Positions 6,888-14,148 of a stretch of 20,635 nucleotides of DNA are shown piece after piece. The notes under the pieces are model-generated. The model did not search any database. It saw only the letters and a program-made list of their open reading frames with translations, and was not told where the DNA came from. The stretch comes from Candidatus Cloacimonadota bacterium (lineage in GTDB: Bacteria > Cloacimonadota > Cloacimonadia > Cloacimonadales > Cloacimonadaceae). Position numbers and translations under genes: made by a program. Each line of letters starts with the position of its first letter. Positions within the stretch are counted from its first letter, which is position 1. The stretch spans positions 1-20,635 of the forward strand of contig JAQVMI010000002.1 of the NCBI GenBank assembly GCA_028703735.1. Reading direction: 5' to 3'.

Positions 6888-8204
6888 TTAGAACTTATAG
6901 CCTATACCTATGTTGCCAGATAGGGAATTTGTGTTATATCTGCCAGCCATATTAGTAGTGGTTTGGCTTGTTGCTTTAATTTCGCGTTCGGAGAATAGAA
7001 TGTATTGCATGTTTGCATCCACGGTGATATTACCGAAATTACGTCCGTAACCAAGATTGGAGCTAAACTTTGTGTTGATGTCAGATAGGGTGGGGGTTTG
7101 AGTTTCTTCGGGAATGGGAGATTCGTCCATAAAGAAACCTGCTCTAAAGGCATTGGGTCCCATCAGGTATTCGGTGCCCAAACTTACGCGGGATGTGTTT
7201 TCCCATTTGAAGGCAAGCTTATCCTTCATAACCCCAGCAGGAGTGGTGATGTCTACAACTACTTCATCCAATACGTCCCACATGGTGTAAGCGTAATCCA
7301 GGTTTAAAACCATGTTTGGTATTACTTTATAGGAAACGCCAACCCCAATTTCTCCGGGAAGATTAAGGGTGGTTTCTATATCATATTTACCCTTTTCATA
7401 GCCGGCAGGATAGGCTGTATTGAAAGTTTCCACATCACCTTCCATCTTGATCTCACTGGGGATTTTTCCAGATAGACCAACAGAGATGGTTTCCGTGGGT
7501 TTAAACATGAATCCAAGATTTAGACCATAGCCAATTCCCGTTCCGCTCATATCAGAGGTTTTTGGCTTGGCATAATATGTGGTATCACCGGCAGCATTAG
7601 TGTTCCAGCTAAGCTTTGCAATATCAATCGCACCATACATTACGCTAACGCCTAATCCGGCGGATAGGGTAGGCATAATTTGATAAGCTATGCTGGGGTG
7701 AATATCCAAAATTGCGATGCTACTAAGGGTTTCATCTTTGGGGAAGTCCGCATTGGTAATGCCAACTGCAGCTTCATTGTAAAGATCCCAAGTAGTTCCA
7801 AGTCCGTAAGGTACAAAAACGCCCAAACCATATTTTAACTTCGGGTGTTTTGCCATTGTTACAAAAGCGTTCGGGAAAGAGCGTAAACTCTTTTCTGCTT
7901 CATACTCTTTTGCAGTATAACCCGGAATTCCATAAGGTGAGCCAATAAATCCGGTTCCCGAAGAATCCCATGTACCTGAAGGAAGAATAAAAGTTCCACC
8001 CAAATCGATGGAATTTTCGTCCATGAATCCAAGACCGGCAGGATTCCAAAACATGGCACTGGCGTCATTTGCTAAGCCGCGAAATGCTCCACCCATAGAA
8101 GTGGCACGTGAACCCACACCAGTGAGGGCAAAACCTCCGGCAAAAAGATATGCGCCGAGGCTAAGGAAAATTAGGGTAAGTGTGATTAGCTGAATCTTTT
8201 TCAT
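6888..8204 (-). CDS. FadL/OMPP1-family outer membrane beta-barrel protein
   Basis: The 438-residue product starts with a signal peptide (about 1-22, cleavage near LFA-GGF). It continues with the N-terminal signature of the OMPP1/FadL/TodX family: GFALTGVGSRATSMGGAF followed by NDASAMFWNPAGL (to about residue 58). The remainder alternates short aromatic/hydrophobic strands and polar turns and ends in Gly-Tyr-Lys-Phe, a typical barrel C-terminus. FadL-type channels take up hydrophobic compounds across the outer membrane, but the same superfamily includes PorV, the T9SS shuttle. The adjacent T9SS-type cargo gene makes a PorV-like role worth considering, although substrate and role cannot be told from sequence. 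An AAGGAG Shine-Dalgarno precedes the ATG, and a 199-base gap separates it from the upstream gene. Confidence 0.85.
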   Translation of the reverse strand: MKKIQLITLTLIFLSLGAYLFAGGFALTGVGSRATSMGGAFRGLANDASAMFWNPAGLGFMDENSIDLGGTFILPSGTWDSSGTGFIGSPYGIPGYTAKEYEAEKSLRSFPNAFVTMAKHPKLKYGLGVFVPYGLGTTWDLYNEAAVGITNADFPKDETLSSIAILDIHPSIAYQIMPTLSAGLGVSVMYGAIDIAKLSWNTNAAGDTTYYAKPKTSDMSGTGIGYGLNLGFMFKPTETISVGLSGKIPSEIKMEGDVETFNTAYPAGYEKGKYDIETTLNLPGEIGVGVSYKVIPNMVLNLDYAYTMWDVLDEVVVDITTPAGVMKDKLAFKWENTSRVSLGTEYLMGPNAFRAGFFMDESPIPEETQTPTLSDINTKFSSNLGYGRNFGNITVDANMQYILFSEREIKATSQTTTNMAGRYNTNSLSGNIGIGYKF

Positions 8205-8257
8205 AGTGTTAACTCCTTATTATTCAAGCTACATTCACCAATTTAGTGAACGAGACA

Positions 8258-8286
8258 AGTAAAAACATCCTGCATAAAGCGGTCAA
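8258..8286 (-). promoter_or_regulatory. Weak candidate promoter for the FadL-like gene
   Basis: On the minus strand TTGACC (8286-8281) and TTTACT (8263-8258) are separated by 17 bases, about 54 bases before the ATG at 8204. The -35 is good and the -10 is poor. The FadL-like gene could instead be read from the FG-GAP gene upstream. Confidence 0.25.
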
Positions 8287-8322
8287 GATAAATTTTGGGC
8301 GAGAAAATCTTTTATCAGAGGA

Positions 8323-8345
8323 GCAAGGTGATAATCACCACTTGC
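8323..8345. repeat. Palindrome between FG-GAP gene and FadL-like gene
   Basis: GCAAG and CTTGC flank the inner palindrome GTGAT-A-ATCAC, with a CA bulge on one side. It lies 59 bases past the FG-GAP gene stop on the minus strand and lacks a clear T-run, so it may be a weak terminator or an mRNA 3'-end structure. Confidence 0.4.
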
Positions 8346-8403
8346 CTACATATTAAAACCAAGATTACTTAACCATTCACATCATTGTGTACTCCTTTTT
8401 TGT

Positions 8404-10035
8404 TTACTTGATTGTGAATTTTGAGGTTGCGATCTTATCGTTATCGGCAACATACATCGCTATATATATGCCTGGTGTAAGGTTTACCTGTCCAAGCGTC
8501 CCTTGCTTGCTTTTGTAATTTACAATGGGATGCGAAGCAACAAGCTGTCCGCGGATATTGAATACATCTATTCTGCTGCGATTTACCCCTAAGGGAAGTT
8601 CCCCTTCCAATAGGTAATTCCATTCTCTTTGGTCTTTACCGGCAGGATTGGGAAATATCCTCAGGTTAAGCGTCACAGATTGCTGGAGGGGATCCTCATT
8701 TGCTACCGTAGTATCTCTTAGCTGCGTGTTTCCCGCATAAACATGCACCCATCCATTATAGTTACTTGTTCCTGATTGACTCTGGGGAGCACAGAAAGCC
8801 ACATCGTCGCAGCCATCGCCATTAAAATCACCTATTGCGGGTGTCCCCCAACCAAATTGATAATCGGGTGTTATGGGAGGAGGAGTAATCCTAAGATCAT
8901 ATACCCCATTGGGATTAGCACCCCCCAACCAGAGCCCTGCCGCTCCACTCCAAAATCCTGATCGATGTTCGGAAGTGATCATATCGCTGTAACCATCGCC
9001 ATTAAAATCACCGAAGCTGACTTCGCTGTCTTCCACATTGATCAGCGTTGTCCAAGGTGCCATATCGATGATAAGCTCTGGTGACTGAGGAAGCGTGAGG
9101 GAACCCAGCTTGATTTTATAGCCACTATTACCTGGTGATATCACCCACATGCTAAGATAATCATCGAACCCATCCCCATTGAAATCTCCGATTCCAAAAG
9201 CGAAAGGAGAATTGTTGTATGGCTCAGTGGTAGCATCATAAAGGAGAACCCTGTCAGACGAGTCAAAGTATCCGTCATTACCACAGTAGAGGTACAAAGA
9301 GAAGTCATTGGGACTATTACGAGGAACATAGCCGACTGTAAAATCATCAATTTCATCTCCATTAACATCACCAACATACGAAATATTCATAACTGAACCC
9401 ATGATAACATTATCCACCACAATTTCGCTTTGGAAGGTTCCGCCGAATATGATTGCGATACTCCAGGTCTGTAATGAATCTGGAGTGATGTGGAAAGCTC
9501 CAATATCGTCACAGCCGTCGTTATTAATATCGCCTATGTTCTCTTGAATGATAAATTCGGACGAAAAAGGTGTGCCGAATGAAGCCATCGGGATGATGTG
9601 GTCTGGGATTAGATCTGGATTGGGTCCACCAAAGAAATACCTGATGCCTCTCTGAGTTGTTGATTCATTGATTACAACCGCATCGACAATATCCTGATAT
9701 CCATCTCCATTGAAATCACCTGAAAGAAGCCGCGATCCCGGTGCTTGAGTCCAAAAATCACCTTGGGTAACTAAGTCCGGAGTACCATCAAAATCAGTAC
9801 CTCCCCAATAGCAATATAGCTTGGCTGGTACTGATAATGCTGTACTCCTGTTTTGCGGGATAATCAGATCGTCATAGCCATCAGCATTGAAGTCAATTGC
9901 CGCCATCCTAACAAACTGCATACTGTTTTCATGTGCCCCTTGGATGGAAAGCATCAGATCCACATTGTTCTGGGCTAATAAACCACATATCCAGATATGA
10001 AGGAGGATAATAAGAAGTATCCTTGTAGCTTTCAT
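8404..10035 (-). CDS. Secreted FG-GAP repeat protein with T9SS type-A C-terminal sorting domain
   Basis: The 543-residue product begins with a signal peptide (MKATRILL to about LLAQ, residue 22). It then has seven calcium-binding FG-GAP/VCBS-like loops of the DFNGDGxxD type at residues 48, 107, 169, 223, 284, 343 and 403, spaced about 60 apart, consistent with a seven-bladed propeller. The fourth is degenerate (DVNGDEIDD). The last 90 residues match the type IX secretion C-terminal sorting domain: LNLRIFPNPA near 457, IDVFNIRGQLV, then NLTPGIYIAMY, and a basic end. It is probably exported, sorted by T9SS and attached to or released from the cell surface; ligand unknown. I chose the ATG at 10035 because GGAG lies 6 bases upstream and the signal peptide starts there. 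In-frame ATGs at 10041 and 10095 would add 2 or 20 residues. Confidence 0.88.
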   Translation of the reverse strand: MKATRILLIILLHIWICGLLAQNNVDLMLSIQGAHENSMQFVRMAAIDFNADGYDDLIIPQNRSTALSVPAKLYCYWGGTDFDGTPDLVTQGDFWTQAPGSRLLSGDFNGDGYQDIVDAVVINESTTQRGIRYFFGGPNPDLIPDHIIPMASFGTPFSSEFIIQENIGDINNDGCDDIGAFHITPDSLQTWSIAIIFGGTFQSEIVVDNVIMGSVMNISYVGDVNGDEIDDFTVGYVPRNSPNDFSLYLYCGNDGYFDSSDRVLLYDATTEPYNNSPFAFGIGDFNGDGFDDYLSMWVISPGNSGYKIKLGSLTLPQSPELIIDMAPWTTLINVEDSEVSFGDFNGDGYSDMITSEHRSGFWSGAAGLWLGGANPNGVYDLRITPPPITPDYQFGWGTPAIGDFNGDGCDDVAFCAPQSQSGTSNYNGWVHVYAGNTQLRDTTVANEDPLQQSVTLNLRIFPNPAGKDQREWNYLLEGELPLGVNRSRIDVFNIRGQLVASHPIVNYKSKQGTLGQVNLTPGIYIAMYVADNDKIATSKFTIK

Positions 10036-10158
10036 GTTCATCTCCAAAGTAACCGAAATGCAATTACTTTTTTCTAAAAATTTGTGAAAACACAATGTGC
10101 ATTTGTTGATAATACAGCACTAAGAGCAGAATTATTCTTTCCCGATTCCGTTAGTTGC

Positions 10159-10187
10159 AATTTATCTAATCTAATTTTCTTTGTCAA
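10159..10187 (-). promoter_or_regulatory. Candidate sigma-70-like promoter of the FG-GAP gene
   Basis: On the minus strand a perfect TTGACA (10187-10182) is followed after 17 bases by TAAATT (10164-10159), which matches four of six consensus -10 positions. Transcription would start near 10152, giving a leader of about 115 bases before the ATG at 10035. Confidence 0.45.
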
Positions 10188-10272
10188 GTGCAATTTTTTG
10201 GCACATTCTTGCTGGTGTTATCTGTATTCAAAAACACTTGTTTCCAACAGCCTGGTTCCAGTATCCTTGCAG

Positions 10273-10306
10273 TTACCTTGCAGGCACTTTTGATACTGCA
10301 GGGTAA
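10273..10306 (+). repeat. 11-bp stem-loop just before the tandem array
   Basis: TTACCTTGCAG (10273-10283) pairs with CTGCAGGGTAA (10296-10306) across a 12-base loop. One T-G wobble would be an A-C mismatch on the minus strand, so the fold favours plus-strand RNA. It ends 17 bases before the 99-bp array and lacks a T-run. Confidence 0.5.
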
Positions 10307-10323
10307 GAGATGGGATTGATGGT

Positions 10324-11212
10324 AGATGCTGTTAAAATCAATATAGTTATCAGAGCAATGTGAGGGTTTAGTAATTACACACGCCTCGTGTGTGAACAGC
10401 CGGGGCGGCTGTTATTACGAATATATGCTGTTAGAATCAATATGGTTATTAGAGCCATGTTCGGGTTTCGTAAACACACACGCCTCGTGTGTGAACAGCC
10501 GGAGCGGCTGTTATTACGAATATATGCTGTTAAAATCAATATGGTTATTAGAACCATTTTCGGGTTTAGTAATTACACACGCCTCGTGTGTGAACAGCCG
10601 GGGCGGCTGTTATTACGAATATAAGCTGTTAGAGTCAATATGGTTATTAGAACCATTTTCGGGTTTAGTAATTACACACGCCTCGTGTGTGAACAGCCGG
10701 GGCGGCTGTTGTTACGAATATATGCTGTTAAAATCAATATGGTTATTAGAACCATGTTCGGGTTTCGTAAACACACACGCCTCGTGTGTAAACAGCCGGG
10801 GCGGCAGTTGTTACGAATATATGCTGTTAAAATCAATATGGTTATCAGAGCAATGTTCGGGTTTCGTAATTACACACGCCTCGTGTGTGAACAGCCGGGG
10901 CGGCTGTTATTACGAATATATGCTGTTAAAATCAATATGGTTATTAGAACCATTTTCGGGTTTAGTAATTACACACGCCTCGTGTGTAAACAGCCGGGGC
11001 GGCTGTTATTACGAATATTTGCTGATAGAATCAATATGGTTATCAGAGCAATGTTAGGGTTTAGTAATTACACACGCCTCGTGTGTAAACAGCCGGGGCG
11101 GCTGTTATTACGAATATATGCTGTTAAAATCAATATGGTTGTTAGAACCATGTAAGGGTTTAGTAATTACACACGCCTCGTGTGTGAACAGCCGGGGCGG
11201 CTGTTATTACTA
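10324..11212. repeat. Tandem array of nine 99-bp units, each with two adjacent perfect hairpins
   Basis: The block ACACACG-CCT-CGTGTGT occurs at 10377, 10476, 10575, 10674, 10773, 10872, 10971, 11070 and 11169, every interval exactly 99 bases. One base later follows AACAGCCG-GGG-CGGCTGTT. Each unit therefore has a 7-bp and an 8-bp perfect stem back to back, then about 60 bases of AT-rich spacer. The first hairpin is unchanged in all nine units. The second changes only in its loop in unit 2 (GAG) and in one arm in unit 5. Spacers differ by point substitutions and no indels are seen. The array lies between the divergent FG-GAP and htpX genes. Frames on both strands stay open for long stretches because 99 is a multiple of three, but no ribosome site supports a gene. 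A BIME/REP-like tandem array is the closest known comparison. Confidence 0.95.
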
Positions 11213-11228
11213 ACAAGTGCTGCTTCAT

Positions 11229-11310
11229 GCTGGATACCCGTCTTCGCAGTAATTTGAATGTGCAAAAATGGAACCTACGCTATCTTTCCGGGCTTGATCC
11301 GGAATCCAGC
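11229..11310. repeat. Probable dispersed repeat with inverted ends GCTGGAT...ATCCAGC
   Basis: The ends GCTGGAT (11229-11235) and ATCCAGC (11304-11310) are inverted copies enclosing 68 bases, and near the right end TCCGG-GCTTGAT-CCGGA forms a further short palindrome (11287-11303). The reverse complement of the right end (GCTGGATTCCGGATCAAGC) resembles a widespread intergenic phrase I recall from many bacterial genomes. It lies between the 99-bp array and htpX. Copy number cannot be judged here. Confidence 0.45.
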
Positions 11311-11383
11311 CAAAAAATTTTACTTGCCTTTATCGTGCCTTAGTTAAACTTGTCTATCGGAGGTGTGCAAACACATCACCTTA

Positions 11384-11413
11384 TTGACTATCAACGAAAT
11401 ATGATTAGATTAT
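11384..11413 (+). promoter_or_regulatory. Weak candidate promoter for htpX
   Basis: TTGACT (11384-11389) followed after 18 bases by GATTAT (11408-11413), with a second AT-rich option TATAAA at 11411. It is 24-50 bases before the htpX ATG. The -35 is fair and the -10 only moderate. Confidence 0.25.
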
Positions 11414-11436
11414 AAATTATACATAAGGAGCACCAG

Positions 11437-12306
11437 ATGATTTTCCTCAAGCGCATTGGCATATTCCTGCTCACCAATTTATTGGTGATGACAGCAATAA
11501 GTATTATAGTAAACCTGATTGGATTACCTATGGATGGTATGTGGGGTTTATTGATCCTCTGTTCCCTATTTGGTATGGGTGGATCATTAATCTCGCTGTT
11601 GATTAGTAAATCCATGGCAAAATGGAGCTATAAGGTTAAGCTTATTCAGCCGGGAAATTCCGGAACAAGGGAAGCTACATTGTATAATTCCATAGATGCT
11701 ATGGCTCGCGAAAGGGGGATTAGAACTCCGGAAGTAGGTATATACCAATCCCGCGATGCCAATGCTTTTGCCACAGGTGCTTCGCAAAATAGTGCGCTTA
11801 TTGCCTTTTCCAGTGGTATTATTGATCACCTTAATGACGATGAACTTGCCGCAGTAGCAGGACATGAATTGAGCCATATTACCAGCGGTGATATGGTTAC
11901 CATGACCCTTTTGATGGGTGTGGTGAATACCTTTGTGATGTTTTTTGCCCGGGTTATAGCCTTTTTTATCGATAATGCTCTGCGGGATAACCGGGGTGGA
12001 GGTTTGGGATTCTTTGGCTACATTATGGTGGTAACCCTTTTGCAGAATGGTTTGATGCTTCTGGCATACATTCCCATCTCTGCATATTCCCGCTTTAGAG
12101 AATTTCGCGCTGATGCCGGTGCTGCCAATCTTACCGGTGCTGTCCCAATGATAGAAGCCCTAAAGAAAATAAATCTTGCCTATGCTCCGGATAAACGCAC
12201 AGATTCTTATGCAATGGCAAAAATTAATAACCGACGCCGTGTTTCCTTGTTTTCCACACACCCCTCGGTTGAAGCACGAATAAACAAACTTCAGGAGATG
12301 ATTTGA
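11437..12306 (+). CDS. htpX: Membrane-bound zinc metalloprotease HtpX
   Basis: HtpX is an inner-membrane M48 zinc protease that degrades damaged membrane proteins, with its active site in the cytoplasm. The 289-residue protein has two N-terminal membrane segments (about 5-28 and 35-56), the zinc motif GHELSHI (142-148; His143 and His147 as ligands, Glu144 catalytic), two more hydrophobic stretches (about 155-178 and 193-215), and SRFREFRADAGAA (218-230), whose Glu222 is the expected third zinc ligand. The C-terminal STHPSVEARI segment is also typical. An AAGGAG Shine-Dalgarno lies 8 bases before the ATG. The following methyltransferase start overlaps the stop, so the two are translationally coupled. 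In many bacteria HtpX is heat- or envelope-stress-induced; no such site was seen here. Confidence 0.95.
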   Translation: MIFLKRIGIFLLTNLLVMTAISIIVNLIGLPMDGMWGLLILCSLFGMGGSLISLLISKSMAKWSYKVKLIQPGNSGTREATLYNSIDAMARERGIRTPEVGIYQSRDANAFATGASQNSALIAFSSGIIDHLNDDELAAVAGHELSHITSGDMVTMTLLMGVVNTFVMFFARVIAFFIDNALRDNRGGGLGFFGYIMVVTLLQNGLMLLAYIPISAYSRFREFRADAGAANLTGAVPMIEALKKINLAYAPDKRTDSYAMAKINNRRRVSLFSTHPSVEARINKLQEMI

Positions 12307-13652
12307 AACAACTATTAGGTATAAAAGTAGAAAAACTGGCTATGGGTGGCTTTGGTATAGCTTTTCACGATAAAAAAGCTATCTTCATACCCTACAGCGC
12401 ACCGGGAGATATGGTAGATGTAATTGTAACACACGATCGCAAGGATCATAGCTTTGCCCGTGTGAACAGATTTATAAGCCGGGGAGATTCCTTTGTTCAG
12501 CCGGATTGTTCTGCCTTTGGAGGAGAAAATCCTTGTGGAGGTTGCGATTGGCTGATGCTTAGCTACGATGAACAGGTGAAACAAAAGTACGAATTAGTTA
12601 AAAGCCTGTTTTTACCCTTTATAGATTCCGAAAAAGTGTATCCCACCATCAGTTCTCCTCAACCGGTGCATTATCGCAACAAGGTTTTTATGCCTGTGGG
12701 AGAAGGGAAGGGAAAACGTTCTTTGCAATATGGAATTTTTGCACGTTGGTCTCATCAAATAGTTCCCCACACCGCATGTAAGAATCATCCCCCTGTTTTC
12801 GATGCTTTGGCAAAAAGAATTATAGAGCTATGCATTGCAGCAAAGGTATCACCCTATAACGAGCTGCAACACAGCGGTAATCTGCGACATTTGGGGTTTA
12901 GAATATCCGCAGATGGCAGCGAGATTTTGGTGGTATTGGTAACCCTTAGCGGAAAGCTTCCTTTCTCTGGTTTGTTGGTGAAGCACATAAGCCAGGAATT
13001 CCCTTCTGTTAAAGGTATTATCCAAAACATAAACAGGGAAAAAGGAAACGTGATCCTGGGAGCAGATACCCGTATTTTATATGGCAGAGATCATATCTTC
13101 GATCGCCTTGGCAACACCAGTTTCCGCATCAGCTACCGCAGTTTTTGGCAAATCAATATCGGAACTATGGAACTGATTATGAATAGTATCCGAAAGCATA
13201 TAAAACCCAAAGCCACTGTGCTGGATGCATTTTGTGGCATAGGAGCAATTGGCTTAAGCCTGGCAAACGAGGTGAAATCCTTAATCCTTTTGGAAGAACT
13301 GCCCGAAGCTATCTCCGATGCCAAAGAAAATGCCGCTTTGAACGGCATAGAAAACGTTAGCTTCGTCTGTGGAAAATTTGAAGAATTGCTGCCTGAGTTG
13401 CTTCAAAAGCAACATCCTGATGTGATAATTGTAGATCCTCCCCGCAGCGGATTGGCAAAAGACAGCTTGGAAACCATCATGTTTGCAGGAATTAAGCAGG
13501 TGATCTATTTAAGCTGTTCGCCCATGACTCTTGCCCGCGATTTAAAAGTGCTGTGCAGCAATCAATCTTATGAATTGGACTCCCTGCAGAGTTTTGATAT
13601 GTTTCCCAATACCTGGCACATAGAATGCTTGGCAATTTTACACCGGAGATAA
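12303..13652 (+). CDS. rlmD: 23S rRNA (uracil-5-)-methyltransferase, RlmD/RumA family
   Basis: Enzymes of this family use SAM to methylate carbon 5 of specific uridines in 23S rRNA (E. coli RlmD acts at U1939). The 449-residue protein has an N-terminal TRAM-like domain (about 1-60), four cysteines placed to hold a 4Fe-4S cluster (Cys69, Cys78, Cys81, Cys159), FWQIN (281-285), the SAM-binding VLDAFCGIGAIGL (307-319), DPPRSGL (378-384), the catalytic nucleophile Cys405 in YLSCSP, and Glu441 near the C-terminus. The start is TTG at 12303, overlapping the htpX stop by 4 bases, with AGGAG close upstream; the next ATG would remove 14 residues of the TRAM strand. The family also covers RlmC and dual-specificity RlmCD, so the exact target uridine is not certain. 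Confidence 0.9.
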   Translation: MKQLLGIKVEKLAMGGFGIAFHDKKAIFIPYSAPGDMVDVIVTHDRKDHSFARVNRFISRGDSFVQPDCSAFGGENPCGGCDWLMLSYDEQVKQKYELVKSLFLPFIDSEKVYPTISSPQPVHYRNKVFMPVGEGKGKRSLQYGIFARWSHQIVPHTACKNHPPVFDALAKRIIELCIAAKVSPYNELQHSGNLRHLGFRISADGSEILVVLVTLSGKLPFSGLLVKHISQEFPSVKGIIQNINREKGNVILGADTRILYGRDHIFDRLGNTSFRISYRSFWQINIGTMELIMNSIRKHIKPKATVLDAFCGIGAIGLSLANEVKSLILLEELPEAISDAKENAALNGIENVSFVCGKFEELLPELLQKQHPDVIIVDPPRSGLAKDSLETIMFAGIKQVIYLSCSPMTLARDLKVLCSNQSYELDSLQSFDMFPNTWHIECLAILHRR

Positions 13653-13663
13653 GCGGAACTAAA

Positions 13664-14143
13664 ATGAAAAACCTCGCCATCATCCTGCTGTGTTTACTTG
13701 CAGTTTTCGGCTTAACAAGCTGTGGAGCTGACGATAGCGATACCATAGCCAATCGCGAAATCCGCGATATCATGTATGATATTTCCAACCATTTTAACCT
13801 AAAGAATGCGGAAGGAATTATGGAGCACCTCCATATAGAATATCTGCATAAAGGCTTAATCAGCTATCATTTTAACGATCTTTGGCTGGATAGAATGACC
13901 CAATTCAGCTTGCTGGAAATTGAAATATTATACATAGAACTTCAGGAAAATAAAGCCATTGTCCATAGCAAAAACACCTTTAGCTCCGCTTTCGAAACCC
14001 AAGTGCTAAACGAACCCGAAGATTCCGGCGATATTTCTTATTTCATCCGTGATAACGGTGTGTGGCGTATTTATGGAAACCAGCTTTGGTCAAAAGCTAA
14101 CGCAAACCTGCAACGAAAAGGAAATTTGTTAGTAACCAGGTAA
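13664..14143 (+). CDS. Small putative lipoprotein, possibly NTF2-like
   Basis: The 159-residue product starts with a lipoprotein signal peptide: MKNLAIILLCLLAVFGLTSC, with lipobox LTSC at 17-20 and Cys20 as the likely lipidated residue. The mature part has a helical section (about 30-55) followed by alternating strands, ending with DNGVWRIYGNQLW. That helix-then-sheet pattern with a W-R-I strand is what NTF2-like/SnoaL-like proteins show, but this is a guess from pattern. I chose the ATG at 13664 rather than an in-frame ATG 39 bases earlier because the signal peptide begins there and the gene then starts 11 bases after the rlmD stop. The Shine-Dalgarno is weak (GCGGAACT). Function unknown; probably the last gene of the htpX operon. 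Confidence 0.75.
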   Translation: MKNLAIILLCLLAVFGLTSCGADDSDTIANREIRDIMYDISNHFNLKNAEGIMEHLHIEYLHKGLISYHFNDLWLDRMTQFSLLEIEILYIELQENKAIVHSKNTFSSAFETQVLNEPEDSGDISYFIRDNGVWRIYGNQLWSKANANLQRKGNLLVTR

Positions 14144-14148
14144 ATGCT

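Larger units (their letters stand above)
10036..10323. other. Gene-free leader between FG-GAP gene and the tandem array
   Basis: This 288-base AT-rich stretch holds no credible gene on either strand. It contains a sigma-70-like promoter for the minus-strand gene (10159-10187) and an 11-bp stem-loop at 10273-10306. The rest is featureless by eye. Confidence 0.6.

Noticed and set aside
10392..11057. 221-residue Cys/Trp-rich repeat protein
   Set aside because: It is the translation of the 99-bp array, without a ribosome site; length is explained by the period being a multiple of three.
10324..11212. CRISPR array
   Set aside because: The repeats are 99 bp and the supposed spacers are near-identical in all units; no cas genes are present.
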